Assembly: GCA_030680745.1 (NCBI GenBank)
Contig: JAUXUR010000044.1
Location: forward strand, 1 to 64,000
Direction of reading: 5' to 3'
DNA length: 64,000 bases
From: Alphaproteobacteria bacterium
GTDB taxonomy: Bacteria > Pseudomonadota > Alphaproteobacteria > JAUXUR01
Part shown: positions 1 to 8,935 of the stretch, piece after piece
How the letters are laid out: each line of letters opens with the position of its first letter
How positions within the stretch are numbered: position 1 is the first letter of the stretch
Program-made: the position numbers and the translations under genes
The notes under the pieces: model-generated
Database searches by the model: none
What the model was told of the DNA's origin: nothing
Seen by the model: only the letters and a program-made list of their open reading frames with translations

Positions 1-50
1 CGTTTATCTCCTAAATCTATCAAACCATATTCACTTTCAGACCAATTCAT
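1..50 (-). CDS. IS4-family (Tn5-like) transposase, N-terminal fragment cut by the window edge
   Basis: The minus strand has an ATG at 48-50 preceded by a good ribosome-binding site (AGGGAG, about 9 nt upstream). It reads MNWSESEYGLIDLGDKR and then leaves the window. The pattern of an acidic N-terminus followed by 'LGDKR' is typical of the DNA-binding N-terminal domain of Tn5/IS50-type IS4-family transposases. Only about 16 codons are visible, so whether the gene is intact cannot be judged. Its upstream flank holds the GC-rich repeats of 102-305. Confidence 0.55.
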   Translation of the reverse strand, partial: MNWSESEYGLIDLGDK

Positions 51-101
51 GAATAATGCTCCCTAAAAAGAAAACATTGTTGCAAAAATTATATTAAAAA
101 T

Positions 102-208
102 CAATAGGTTGAAACACTTATGGGTAATGATATGCCCGCGGGACGTAGGAGGTGGAGTTCTTAAATATCAATAAGTTTACATACTTATGGATAATGATAT
201 GCCCGCGG
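102..208 (+). repeat. Two direct copies of a 40-bp repeat (102-141 and 169-208)
   Basis: The copies begin CAATAGGTT and CAATAAGTT, share CTTATGGRTAATGATATG and end in CCCGCGG. The second copy runs into a perfect hairpin, CCCGCGG-CTTG-CCGCGGG, at about 202-219. Bases 180-201 recur exactly, inverted, at 34549-34570. The unit lies just upstream of the truncated transposase gene and may be connected with the end of that insertion sequence. Confidence 0.7.
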
Positions 209-261
209 CTTGCCGCGGGATCCAGAAAGCTTTAGAAAAAATCCGACAAAAATTTACATTG

Positions 262-308
262 CACTTCTGCACCATGGACCCCGCGGGACTTGCCACGGGG
301 CGTAGGAG
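262..308 (+). repeat. GC-rich intergenic repeat, also present at 62679-62714
   Basis: The segment starts CTTCTGCAC and contains GGACCCCGCGGGACTTGCC, a short palindrome very unlike the AT-rich surroundings. Nearly the same sequence, again preceded by CTTCTGCAC, occurs at 62679-62714, followed in both places by GGGGCGTAG. This is a dispersed intergenic repeat with a strong hairpin. Confidence 0.65.
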
Positions 309-330
309 GGGGGATGGGTGCATAGCTTTT

Positions 331-822
331 TTATTCTGATGGATAAAAAATTTCTATAAGTCCACGTTCTTTGCGACGTTTATTGGCAAAATCAATAATC
401 TCCCTAATGCGTGTTGGTTTGCCATCCAAATAAAATTGTTTTTTTCGATAATCGATCCTTACACCTAATTCTTGAAGTGCAAGCGATACAGGTAGAGAAT
501 GTATACTGGAATTTTCATCAAAGTCTTTATGTTCAAATTCTAGGGGTGCATTTAAATGAACCCACAAATCGCTCCCTTTTCCTCCTTTTATGCCTCCTTT
601 TTCGGCAGCATTTCGAACATATTGATTTTTATTGTTTTTATGAGAATTCCCTATAACAACTTTACCATGTGTCACTTTAATAATTTTTTCGAGCACCTCC
701 CCCTTTGGCTTTCGAAGCCCTTTTGCATAACGATATGCGGTCATTGGAGAAGCTGCACCAATCATTTCAGAAAAACGAGCATAGCTTATGTTGTTTAGTT
801 CTAAATAATCATTCAATGTCAT
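331..822 (-). CDS. Cro/C1-type helix-turn-helix protein
   Basis: This is a 163-residue protein. Residues 1-50 (MTLNDYLELNNISYARFSEM, then a TAYRYAKGLRKP recognition-helix segment) look like a Cro/C1 or YdaS-type helix-turn-helix, so DNA binding is likely. The middle is basic and Gly/Lys rich (about 60-85). The C-terminal part (about 105-163: FYLDGKPTRIREIIDFANKR) is a conserved-looking segment I cannot assign to a family. The gene stands alone between the repeat region and chpT. The role is probably transcriptional control of unknown targets. Confidence 0.55.
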   Translation of the reverse strand: MTLNDYLELNNISYARFSEMIGAASPMTAYRYAKGLRKPKGEVLEKIIKVTHGKVVIGNSHKNNKNQYVRNAAEKGGIKGGKGSDLWVHLNAPLEFEHKDFDENSSIHSLPVSLALQELGVRIDYRKKQFYLDGKPTRIREIIDFANKRRKERGLIEIFYPSE

Positions 823-878
823 AAAGGAATAATAATAAAAAAAAGTATATTTGTCAATTATTGGATATAAATAATGAA

Positions 879-1493
879 CTACTTTGACGTAATTCTTATT
901 TCTTCTTTTTGATTTTCAATAATTATTTTTCTATCTAAAACATTATGTAAAAAAAATGTATAATACAATTGTATGTTTTTAGATGTAAGATCTTCTTCTT
1001 TAATTGTATTTATATCGGGTATTTGTTTATATTCTGCATCAAGCATCACTTCAAACTGATCTTTTTGATGTTTTGCTGTAATCGTACCGCCAAAGGGAAT
1101 AATTTCTGTGCTCAGAAGATAAATATTTAAAAACAACTTAGCACTTTCGCCTGTTAAAACAGATTTATCTGATAACGGCACAAAAACAAATGATGTTTCA
1201 ACATTAAATTTATCGATAATGTTCGCAATTTCTTTAAATGTGTATCCCTCTAACGCATCAGCATTTCCATAGGCAAAACGATAAAGTTGGTGTTTACCCA
1301 AAGACGTTTTAGTTGCGCGCTGTATTAAATCTAACGTATTGTAACGCGCAAGATCATTTTCTTTTAATTTTTTTTTCTCAAGACACAAAAGATGATCTAC
1401 ACTTAATTGAAGCGTTCCTAAAGAATTTGCAAGATCATGACAAAATCGAGCATTGAGTAATTCTTGGACTTTTGTTGGCATCGAGTTTTTCAT
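879..1493 (-). CDS. chpT: ChpT-type histidine phosphotransferase
   Basis: This is a 204-residue protein. Residues 14-35 carry ARFCHDLANSLGTLQLSVDH, matching the phospho-acceptor helix of ChpT, in which the His of 'FCHDL' accepts phosphate. In Caulobacter-type systems ChpT relays phosphate from the sensor kinase CckA to the response regulators CtrA and CpdR in cell-cycle control. The C-terminal half should be the degenerate ATPase-like domain that docks the receiver. The sequence is diverged and I saw no CckA or CtrA gene here. It diverges from the HDAC-like gene with only 18 nt between start codons. An ATG at 1481 is an alternative start. Confidence 0.72.
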   Translation of the reverse strand: MKNSMPTKVQELLNARFCHDLANSLGTLQLSVDHLLCLEKKKLKENDLARYNTLDLIQRATKTSLGKHQLYRFAYGNADALEGYTFKEIANIIDKFNVETSFVFVPLSDKSVLTGESAKLFLNIYLLSTEIIPFGGTITAKHQKDQFEVMLDAEYKQIPDINTIKEEDLTSKNIQLYYTFFLHNVLDRKIIIENQKEEIRITSK

Positions 1494-1511
1494 AGAAAGG
1501 CCCCTATTGCA

Positions 1512-2432
1512 ATGGCATCAGTTTTGATCATAACACATCTTTTATGTGCCCTTCATTTAGGAAATGCAAAACATCCAGAAAAACCAGAAAGACTTAGTGT
1601 TATAACAACACGCCTTGAACAAATGCAGCATCTAAGCTGGCAAGGCGCAACCGAAATCAATATTGAACATTTATATCGTGCCCATGACAAACAATTCGTT
1701 GATAACCTCCTTTCTAAAGAAATGATTCAAGAAACGGAATATATTGACGAGGATACGTTTATCTCACAAGGATCTATACTAGCAGCTAAGCTTGCCAGTG
1801 GCGCCCTCATACAAGCAGTCGATGAAGTCATGGAAAATAAATTCAAACATGTCTTCTGCGCTATAAGACCACCCGGACATCACGCAACATATGATCAAGC
1901 TATGGGATTTTGTTTGCTCAATAATGTTGCAATCGGCGCACTCTACGCAAAAGAAAAATATAAATTAAATCGCATCGCCATTGTTGATTTCGATGTCCAT
2001 CACGGGAATGGGACGGAAGATATTTTGAAGAGGCACGAAGGTTTTTTATATATATCAAGCCACGGATCACCCCTTTATCCAGGCACTGGTCTTTCCTCAT
2101 CAGATGACAACATATTCAATGTACCTATGCTCAGCAGAACAGGAAGTCATGAATTCAAAAGAATCTATACAGAGCAAATTTTGCCAAAATTACTTAACTT
2201 TAATCCGGAACTCATTTTTATATCTGCAGGTTTCGATGCACATGAAAAAGATCCTTTAGGCAATTTGCGTCTACGCGCAGATGATTATAAATGGATCACT
2301 GAACAAATTGTTGATGTCGCTGAAGCAACATGTAATGGAAAAATCATTTCAACTTTAGAGGGAGGATATGATTTAGAAGCTTTAGCAAATAGTGTAGAAG
2401 CACATGTTATGGGCTTACAAAAAGACATGTAA
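1512..2432 (+). CDS. Histone-deacetylase-family (acetoin utilization/APAH type) amidohydrolase
   Basis: From the ATG at 1512 (GAAAGG 11 nt upstream) the protein is 306 residues and begins in the usual family manner (MASVLIITH...HPEKPERL). Zinc and catalytic motifs are all present: RPPGHHA at about 119-125, DFDVHHGNGTED at about 159-170, SAGFDAH near 237 and GGYD near 284. Bacterial members remove acetyl groups from polyamines, proteins or small amides; the substrate cannot be predicted. An in-frame ATG at 1464 would extend into chpT and lacks family similarity. The order HDAC-like, xseB, ispA is common in alphaproteobacteria and may be an operon, though 126 nt separate it from xseB. Confidence 0.88.
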   Translation: MASVLIITHLLCALHLGNAKHPEKPERLSVITTRLEQMQHLSWQGATEINIEHLYRAHDKQFVDNLLSKEMIQETEYIDEDTFISQGSILAAKLASGALIQAVDEVMENKFKHVFCAIRPPGHHATYDQAMGFCLLNNVAIGALYAKEKYKLNRIAIVDFDVHHGNGTEDILKRHEGFLYISSHGSPLYPGTGLSSSDDNIFNVPMLSRTGSHEFKRIYTEQILPKLLNFNPELIFISAGFDAHEKDPLGNLRLRADDYKWITEQIVDVAEATCNGKIISTLEGGYDLEALANSVEAHVMGLQKDM

Positions 2433-2558
2433 CCTTACACAAAACACAATTGATTCATTTAATTTTTTTTAAATTAAAAAAAACTTGCATTATTAGCTTG
2501 CTGAATTCAAAAATTAGCTTTAAATTTCTCTGAACAACTATTCATTATTAAAAGGTAA

Positions 2559-2798
2559 ATGATGTTGCCTGAAATTAAAAAAATGTCATTTGAGGAAGCG
2601 ATGAAAGAGCTTGAAGAAATCGTCAAGCGCCTTGAAGATGGACGCGGAAATCTTGAAGAAGCTATCGATATGTATGAACGTGGTATCGGTCTAAAGCAGC
2701 ATTGCGAGAAAAGATTACGCGAAGCTCAAATGCGCATAGAAAAAATTATGCTTGCTGATGATGGAACCCCAAATGTAGAGGCTTTTGAAAGTGTCTAA
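2559..2798 (+). CDS. xseB: Exodeoxyribonuclease VII small subunit
   Basis: This is a 79-residue protein with the full XseB pattern: MSFEEAMKELEEIVKRLEDG, then LEEAIDMYERG and an amphipathic helix to about residue 66. The small subunit forms a helical bundle on XseA in exonuclease VII, which degrades single-stranded DNA. Adjacent ATG codons at 2559 and 2562 are both possible; AAAGG at 2551-2555 fits 2562 slightly better. It overlaps or abuts the start of ispA, so the two are probably translationally coupled. xseA is not in the window. Confidence 0.93.
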   Translation: MMLPEIKKMSFEEAMKELEEIVKRLEDGRGNLEEAIDMYERGIGLKQHCEKRLREAQMRIEKIMLADDGTPNVEAFESV

Positions 2799-3711
2799 TA
2801 ATATGCCCCAATTAAAACTTGTTAATTTCTCAAGATTGCACAAAGCACTTGCAGATTCAGCGCAAGCACTTAATGAAGAAATCAATCGATTGCTTCCAAG
2901 CCAAGAAGGCATTGGCGCAAGATTGATTGAATCAATGCGTTATTCATCGCTAAATGGTGGCAAAAGACTTCGCCCCTTTTTGGTCATGACGGCTGCCGAT
3001 ATCTTTAGCGTATCCCCATCTTGCGCCGTTAACGTTGCTGCAGCTTTAGAGCTTTTGCATTGTTATTCACTTGTTCATGATGATTTACCCTCCATGGATA
3101 ATAGTGATTTACGTCGCGGTAAACCAAGCTGTCATGTCGAATTTGATGAAGCAACTGCTATCCTTGCAGGCGATGGATTATTGACTTACGCTTTTGAAAT
3201 TTTGACACATCCTAGAACCCATTCTGATCCTGCTGTGCGCGTTGAACTTATTCGACGTTTATCACAGGCTGCAGGACCATATGGTATGGTTGGCGGTCAA
3301 ATGCTGGACATAGAGTCAGAAAACAAAGAATGGAGCATCGGTGCTGTTACGCGCTTGCAACGTCTTAAAACTGGTGAATTATTTGCCTTTGCGTGTGAAG
3401 CTGGTGCCATCTTAGGCAAAGCCCCACAGCCTATTCGCAATGCTTTATTAGCTTATGCGCATGATTTAGGTCTTGCCTTTCAAATCACTGATGATTTATT
3501 AGATGTCGAAGCAAGTACAAGCGATAAAAAACATGCACGTCGTTTAGGCGACGAAGGCAAACCTACTTTTGTATCCATTCTAGGTCTTGAAAAAGCGCGA
3601 CTTCAGGCTAATATTTTAGCTGATCAAGCGATTTCACATTTAGATGTGTTTGATAGCTCTGCAGATTTATTGCGCGATCTTGCACGTTTTATCGTTGAAC
3701 GCGAAAGTTAA
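2791..3711 (+). CDS. ispA: Geranylgeranyl/farnesyl diphosphate synthase (polyprenyl synthetase)
   Basis: This is a trans-isoprenyl diphosphate synthase of about 306 residues. Both aspartate-rich Mg-binding motifs are intact: HDDLPSMDNSDLRRG (first) and QITDDLLD (second). The GGKRLRP substrate-binding segment is also present. It condenses isopentenyl diphosphate with DMAPP or GPP to give the C15 precursor of undecaprenyl phosphate and quinone tails. The start is uncertain: GTG 2791 has GAGG 9 nt upstream, TTG 2785 and ATG 2803 are alternatives. It overlaps the xseB stop. dxs, which often follows in alphaproteobacteria, is absent here. Confidence 0.92.
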   Translation: MSNNMPQLKLVNFSRLHKALADSAQALNEEINRLLPSQEGIGARLIESMRYSSLNGGKRLRPFLVMTAADIFSVSPSCAVNVAAALELLHCYSLVHDDLPSMDNSDLRRGKPSCHVEFDEATAILAGDGLLTYAFEILTHPRTHSDPAVRVELIRRLSQAAGPYGMVGGQMLDIESENKEWSIGAVTRLQRLKTGELFAFACEAGAILGKAPQPIRNALLAYAHDLGLAFQITDDLLDVEASTSDKKHARRLGDEGKPTFVSILGLEKARLQANILADQAISHLDVFDSSADLLRDLARFIVERES

Positions 3712-3736
3712 TTAATCGAATCCTTAAAACAACAAC

Positions 3737-3794
3737 AAAAATTGCAAGATTTTCAAGATTACTTAACTTTTCTCTTGTTTTCTTGCAATTTTTT
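3737..3794 (+). terminator. Stem-loop after ispA
   Basis: A perfect 13-bp inverted repeat (AAAAATTGCAAGA at 3737-3749, complement at 3781-3793) has a 31-nt loop and ends in a T run. It lies 25 nt after the ispA stop and before the convergent LRR gene. It is consistent with intrinsic termination, although the loop is long. Confidence 0.5.
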
Positions 3795-3845
3795 ATCAAA
3801 TTTTGTTCTCAAACACCAAGAATTTACTAACTTTTTAACGCTCGA

Positions 3846-6260
3846 CTAGAAAATCGATTTTTTAAGGAGCGCAACATAGCGTTCATCTTTTTCTAATTCA
3901 ACTCTTAAATTTTGCTCCTTAAATTTAAATTCTTGCCATTTTTGTTTTGCTTTTTCAAAATCTTCCATTTCAAAATCCATAAAATCTTTAACAAGTTCTG
4001 TATTTTCACTCAAAAGCCCACGCATTAATCTCAGATGCATAAGATCTCGGCGACCATAATAATAAGTATGAGTCCTAAGAATTTCACGATAGTAAGGCAA
4101 AAATTGAATGATATATCCCGCATCTAATTCTATTTCATTTTCAAGAATACCTAGGTCTTGTTCTGATAGATGAAGATCAAGATTTTTTAAAAAAGAAGGA
4201 TAATGATTTCCCTTATCCAATGAGAAAACAAAAGTTTTCTTTTTAGGAGTATTTTTACAATCATCCCAAAAATAAACCCAAGATGCGTAATCACGTGCAA
4301 AAGCTTTTTCAAGTTGTGCATCTGTCGCTTTATCAACACAAGCTAGCCTTTTCCACGAAGTTGCGGAACGACTTTTAATAAATGACATTGCAACATAAAT
4401 ATTAAACAATTCTTCGTCAGTAAGTGAGCTCTGTTTTTCATATGCTTGTTTATAGCATTCTGATAAAAATAGATTTTCAGTTGAGGCTGATATATCATTT
4501 TCATAAGACTTAATAAGCCCTATTAAGTTGATATATTGGGATAAATGATTATTTAATACGACCTCATCTTTTTTCATAAAACCAAGCATGGCATTACAAT
4601 AAGCCATAAGTTCCTCTGGATTATTGGGATAAAAATGACCAGTGTTTTTTAAATTATTATGATTTAAATTAATACCTCGATAAGTAAACCATGAAGTGAT
4701 AAGATTTTCTTTATTTGATATACATGCTTTCTCATAAAAATACGTCCAATTCCGCATATTCACATTATTATCATGCATATTGCCAAGAATTAAAACAGGA
4801 TCCTCCAATGTCTCAAGGTTTAACTTTAAAAAAGTATAATGATCTCTATTATCTAAATCCCAATAGCCTCTTTTTTCAGGGGAAAGTGAACCATCATGAG
4901 ATATATATCCGTCCCATGTTCTTGGATATTCGGTAGCTTGAAACAAACTCGTAAGGCCACCAAAGCTTGCACCATAAAGATATTTTGGAAGTAAGCGCAT
5001 ATCTCTTAAATCCTCATGTATATCTTCAGGATTATTTGTTAATATATTCCAAAAATGATTAATTCCAACTTGTAAAGACTTCATATAATCTTGTTCCATA
5101 TCTCCTTGAAAAGTATCGCTGTCTATCAAATCGCGTAAGAGCAATTTAATAATCATAACGCCATTTCGCGCCAAATATGCGTTGGAACCATTTAAGTTCT
5201 GCATCTTTGAATTATCCGAAAAAAAGTCATCAATATCCCAAGATTTTCCTCCATATACATCTACACGAATAGCTTTAACTTCATTTTCTGGAAAATGAAT
5301 GCTATAACCGATCGGATATTCCTTTCCTTTCGAATATGTATAGGTTAGTGTGTTACCTCCTTTAATGAGCTGGCCATTCTTGGCTACACCATTCACTGGA
5401 TATTTACGATTACCTTCAAACTTATCGTGATTCATAATGATTTTAGGAGATTGAAAGCTTCCAAAATAAGGCCTAAATGCATCGCATTGGGCGCCACCTC
5501 TTATTTTGGGCGTAGCAGGTCTTAACGTATTGTAAAAATCCTTATATTTTTCTTTGTATGAAAGAGCATCCTTTTTTTTAATAAAAAGTTTTGCTAAATC
5601 CATTTTGCCCAAGTGATCACCTTGTCCATTCATTTGGAAAGCAGGATTTTCAAGAATCGTCAAAGTATCCAATTTTTGAAGTTTTGCGATAAAGGATGGC
5701 ACATTCAAAAGGTTATTTTGATCAAGGTTTAAGTACAATAATTCTGAAAAATATTGGATGACAGCAGGTACAACTTGAAATTTATTACCTTTAAGTGAGA
5801 GAGCAGATAATTTTTTTAAATTAACCATTGTTTCTGGAAGATCCGAAAGCCTATTGTGATCAAGATTTATATCATCTAAATCCCTCATATTGCCAATAAC
5901 TTCAGGCAATTCCATTAATTCGTTATAAGAAAGATCTAAAGTTTTAAGTTTTGACAATTTTTGTATAGCATCAGGAATGAATTTAAGTCCTGCATCACGA
6001 ACATAAAGATCCGTTAAATTTTCAATATTACAAAGAAGCTCAATTGTCTTTAATGATAATTTTCCTTTTCCATCAAAATAAAACATATTATTTTGAATTA
6101 GTTCTTTTTTTATATCTTCATAATACTCATTGTTAACCTCTTGATTTGTATTTTTTATATCATTTTTAAGTTCATCCAAAAACAATTCAATGTTATTTTC
6201 ATTCGAAAATACATTATTACACAAAAAAATAAAACAAAAAAATGCAATAAAACGTTTCAT
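3846..6260 (-). CDS. Secreted leucine-rich-repeat protein fused to an S9-like alpha/beta hydrolase
   Basis: This is an 804-residue protein. Residues 1-19 form a signal peptide (MKRFIAFFCFIFLCNNVFSN). About 80-205 hold six or so leucine-rich repeats of roughly 23 residues, such as LKTLDLSYNELMELPEVIGN. About 310-560 resemble a prolyl-oligopeptidase/esterase alpha/beta hydrolase: nucleophile elbow YGASFGG (Ser432), a likely acid in LGNMHDNNV (Asp497) and a likely base in NTGHFYP (His542), in the expected order. The C-terminal 240 residues are helical and unassigned. LRR domains bind proteins, so this may be a secreted enzyme with its own targeting module; the substrate is unknown. It is monocistronic and convergent with ispA. 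Confidence 0.75.
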   Translation of the reverse strand: MKRFIAFFCFIFLCNNVFSNENNIELFLDELKNDIKNTNQEVNNEYYEDIKKELIQNNMFYFDGKGKLSLKTIELLCNIENLTDLYVRDAGLKFIPDAIQKLSKLKTLDLSYNELMELPEVIGNMRDLDDINLDHNRLSDLPETMVNLKKLSALSLKGNKFQVVPAVIQYFSELLYLNLDQNNLLNVPSFIAKLQKLDTLTILENPAFQMNGQGDHLGKMDLAKLFIKKKDALSYKEKYKDFYNTLRPATPKIRGGAQCDAFRPYFGSFQSPKIIMNHDKFEGNRKYPVNGVAKNGQLIKGGNTLTYTYSKGKEYPIGYSIHFPENEVKAIRVDVYGGKSWDIDDFFSDNSKMQNLNGSNAYLARNGVMIIKLLLRDLIDSDTFQGDMEQDYMKSLQVGINHFWNILTNNPEDIHEDLRDMRLLPKYLYGASFGGLTSLFQATEYPRTWDGYISHDGSLSPEKRGYWDLDNRDHYTFLKLNLETLEDPVLILGNMHDNNVNMRNWTYFYEKACISNKENLITSWFTYRGINLNHNNLKNTGHFYPNNPEELMAYCNAMLGFMKKDEVVLNNHLSQYINLIGLIKSYENDISASTENLFLSECYKQAYEKQSSLTDEELFNIYVAMSFIKSRSATSWKRLACVDKATDAQLEKAFARDYASWVYFWDDCKNTPKKKTFVFSLDKGNHYPSFLKNLDLHLSEQDLGILENEIELDAGYIIQFLPYYREILRTHTYYYGRRDLMHLRLMRGLLSENTELVKDFMDFEMEDFEKAKQKWQEFKFKEQNLRVELEKDERYVALLKKSIF

Positions 6261-6609
6261 GATTTCTCCAAAATTATAATTTTTAAATTAAATAATATAA
6301 TATTAATTGTAATTATTTTTAATATACTTTTCAAGTAAAAATTTTATTATCTTAATTTAAAAAAACCAACAATTTTGACCAGACCACATTAAATAGATAA
6401 TTATAAAATTAGCGAAAAATGTTACAACTTTTGCTGTTTAACTTGCAAGAATATATATTAACACCAAGATTAAGAGAGACTCTTTTCAAAAACATTCAGC
6501 TAAATCTGGATTATGCACTTCACTGTTGAATGTGTGAATTCTTAAATGTACTTTTTGATGATTTAGCGTTATAGTCCTATTCATCGATCAAAATATTCAA
6601 GGAATAAAC
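6261..6609. other. Intergenic region between LRR-hydrolase and yqeY
   Basis: This very AT-rich divergent region must hold promoters for the LRR-hydrolase gene (minus) and the yqeY-dnaG-rpoD cluster (plus). I see no repeat, hairpin or open frame of note beyond a good ribosome-binding site (AAGGA) in front of yqeY. Confidence 0.5.
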
Positions 6610-7071
6610 ATGTTACGCGAACGTATTAGTTCAGAACTTAAAGACGCCATGCGCGCTCGTGATGAACGTAAAACCTCAACTTTGCGCTTAATTCTTGCAG
6701 CGATTAAAGATCGTGATATAGCTGTTCGAAGCGAAGGCAATCACACAGGTATTAACAATACTGAAATTGTTTCACTGCTTCAAAAAATGGTCAAACAACG
6801 TCAACAAAGCATCGAACTTTTTAATCAAGGCGCACGTCCTGATTTAGCTGTTCTTGAAGAAAATGAAATCGTTATCATTCAAGATTATATCCCCCAAGCA
6901 CTTTCAGAAGATGAAGTACGCCAATTAGTACAAAACATTATTGCTGAAATTAATGCTCAAGGCCTTAAAGACATGAAAAAAGTCATTGAAGCTTTAAAAG
7001 AAAAAGCTGGCGAACGTGTTGATTTTAGTAAAGCAAGTGCTATTATTCGTGATCTTTTAAGTGCTGTTTAA
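6610..7071 (+). CDS. yqeY: GatB/YqeY domain protein
   Basis: This 153-residue protein starts MLRERISSELKDAMRARDER and carries the family segments STLRLILAAIKDRDIA and EIVIIQDYIPQALSEDEV. YqeY resembles the tail domain of the GatB amidotransferase subunit and binds tRNA; a free-standing role is not settled. It ends 2 nt before dnaG, and yqeY-dnaG-rpoD is a widely conserved order, so co-transcription with the primase and sigma-factor genes is likely. Confidence 0.93.
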   Translation: MLRERISSELKDAMRARDERKTSTLRLILAAIKDRDIAVRSEGNHTGINNTEIVSLLQKMVKQRQQSIELFNQGARPDLAVLEENEIVIIQDYIPQALSEDEVRQLVQNIIAEINAQGLKDMKKVIEALKEKAGERVDFSKASAIIRDLLSAV

Positions 7072-7073
7072 AC

Positions 7074-8843
7074 ATGCGCTTCTCGCCTGAATTTTTAGAT
7101 GAAATACGTTCCAGGTTATCCCTTGTTGATGTTATAGGCACTAACCTTTCCTTGCGCAAACGTGGCAATTATTACGTTGGTCTTTGTCCCTTTCATCGTG
7201 AAAAAACACCTTCTTTTATCGTGACGCCAGATGGCGGGCATTATCATTGCTTTGGCTGCGGTGCACATGGATCGCATTTCCAATATCTAATGTTAATTGA
7301 GCATTTATCATTCCCAGAAGCAGTTGAAAAATGTGCACATTTAGCAGGTGTCCCCCTGCCCGTTTCAACCGAACATGAAGCGCAATCAAAATTTTACGAA
7401 GAATTATATGCACTGAATCATGATGCCGCTCAATTTTTTACCCAACAACTTTATCTTGCGAAAAATCAAAAGGTTCTTGACTATTGTTTAAACCGTGGTC
7501 TTAACAAAGGCACCATGGGGTATTTTGCTTTAGGCTATGCACCTAATGATTGGCACGCCTTGAAAAACAATTTGCTTTCAAAAGGCTATTCGCAAGAATT
7601 AATGTTAAAGGCCGGTCTTCTTATTTATAATGAAGAAAAAAAAGTCGTTTATGATCGTTTTCGTGATCGTTTAATGTTTCCTATTTTTGATCACCAAGAA
7701 CGCATCATTGCTTTTGGTGGCAGGGCCTTAGGTGGACAAGATCCCAAATATTTAAACTCACCCGAAACATTATTGTTTAAAAAAGGCGAGATTCTATACA
7801 ATCGATCTAATGCACGACGCAACCTTAAATCCGGCAAAAATATTGTTGTTGTTGAAGGCTATATGGACGTCATCACCCTTCATCAATATGGATTTACACA
7901 GGCTGTAGCGCCTTTAGGTACAGCTTTTACAGGCGAGCATTTAAAGGCGTTATGGCGTTTTTCACCAGAACCTATTTTTTGCTTTGATGGCGATGAAGCA
8001 GGACAAAAAGCACATTTACGCGCTATTGATGTTGCCCTGCCCCATTTATGCGCAGGAAAATCAGCACAATTCCTGATGTTGCCTGAAAATGAAGACCCTG
8101 ATTCTTATTTAAGAAAATTTGGCGCCCCTCAATTCCAAAAACTTTTAGATCAACCCACTTCACTTTTTAAAAAATTGATCGAATATGAAACAAAAACAAC
8201 CCCTTCCGACACACCTGAAAGACGCGCGCTTCTTATTTCAAAGCTTCAGGATAAAGGCAAACTTATTCAGGACGCACTCGTTGAAAAATGTTATCAAGAT
8301 ATATTACGTGAACAATTTGGCATGACTCAATTTACTCAAAAACGCAGCTTTACGCCCCCTCGATCAAATGCACCTCGACCAGTTGATCCATCGATGTTTT
8401 CAAAAAAACAAGAAGCGGCACTTCTATTAAGCCTTATATCGAACCCTTCTCTTTTAGATTCTTTATTTGAACCCCTTTCTAATGTTTCATTTCAAGAAAA
8501 ACCCCTTGAAGATATACGCAATCATCTTATTTCTTACGTAAGTCTTGGATCCTCTCTTGAAAAAAGTGATATTGTTGCTTACCTAGAAAAGACTGGAAAT
8601 AGTAATACATTAAAAGCTATTGAATCTGATGCGTCGCTTAAAACATTGTTTCCTTTCTTACGCAAAGAAATGCATAAAGACCAAGTTCAAAAAGAATGGC
8701 ATGATATTTATCAACGCTATAAAAATACGCACCCATCTATTGAAAAAAATGCAAATGCACCAGATCTTCTATCAGAAGATGGTTGGACGCAGTTTTTAAA
8801 AACACGTGAAGCGCAATTTCTTGAAGAAAATGATGCTTTATAA
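7074..8843 (+). CDS. dnaG: DNA primase
   Basis: This 589-residue primase makes RNA primers at replication forks. The N-terminal CHC2 zinc finger is complete (CPFHREKTPSF followed by HYHCFGCGAHG, about residues 38-65). The TOPRIM catalytic core shows VVVEGYMDVI at about 257-266 and the DGDEAG metal-binding motif near 309. The C-terminal third should be the DnaB helicase-binding domain and is less conserved. Its ATG follows the yqeY stop by 2 nt. Confidence 0.96.
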   Translation: MRFSPEFLDEIRSRLSLVDVIGTNLSLRKRGNYYVGLCPFHREKTPSFIVTPDGGHYHCFGCGAHGSHFQYLMLIEHLSFPEAVEKCAHLAGVPLPVSTEHEAQSKFYEELYALNHDAAQFFTQQLYLAKNQKVLDYCLNRGLNKGTMGYFALGYAPNDWHALKNNLLSKGYSQELMLKAGLLIYNEEKKVVYDRFRDRLMFPIFDHQERIIAFGGRALGGQDPKYLNSPETLLFKKGEILYNRSNARRNLKSGKNIVVVEGYMDVITLHQYGFTQAVAPLGTAFTGEHLKALWRFSPEPIFCFDGDEAGQKAHLRAIDVALPHLCAGKSAQFLMLPENEDPDSYLRKFGAPQFQKLLDQPTSLFKKLIEYETKTTPSDTPERRALLISKLQDKGKLIQDALVEKCYQDILREQFGMTQFTQKRSFTPPRSNAPRPVDPSMFSKKQEAALLLSLISNPSLLDSLFEPLSNVSFQEKPLEDIRNHLISYVSLGSSLEKSDIVAYLEKTGNSNTLKAIESDASLKTLFPFLRKEMHKDQVQKEWHDIYQRYKNTHPSIEKNANAPDLLSEDGWTQFLKTREAQFLEENDAL

Positions 8844-8857
8844 AGAATTTCGAATTG

Positions 8858-8886
8858 TTGCTTTGATAAATATCGGTTACGATATA
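8858..8886 (+). promoter_or_regulatory. Possible sigma-70 promoter before rpoD
   Basis: TTGCTT at 8858-8863 is followed after 17 nt by GATATA at 8881-8886, with rpoD starting 50 nt later. Such a promoter would let rpoD be transcribed separately from dnaG. The match is modest and the region is AT-rich. Confidence 0.35.
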
Positions 8887-8935
8887 AGTCAAAGCTTTAG
8901 TATTAGTTTTATTTTTGCTAAATAAGGACCTATTT

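Noticed and set aside
189-197. GATAATGAT resembles half of a Fur box
   Set aside because: Only one half is present, it lies in a repeat and there is no downstream metal gene.
61-330. Possible CRISPR array from the repeated words
   Set aside because: Only two 40-bp copies, 67 bp apart, with no regular spacers and no cas gene.
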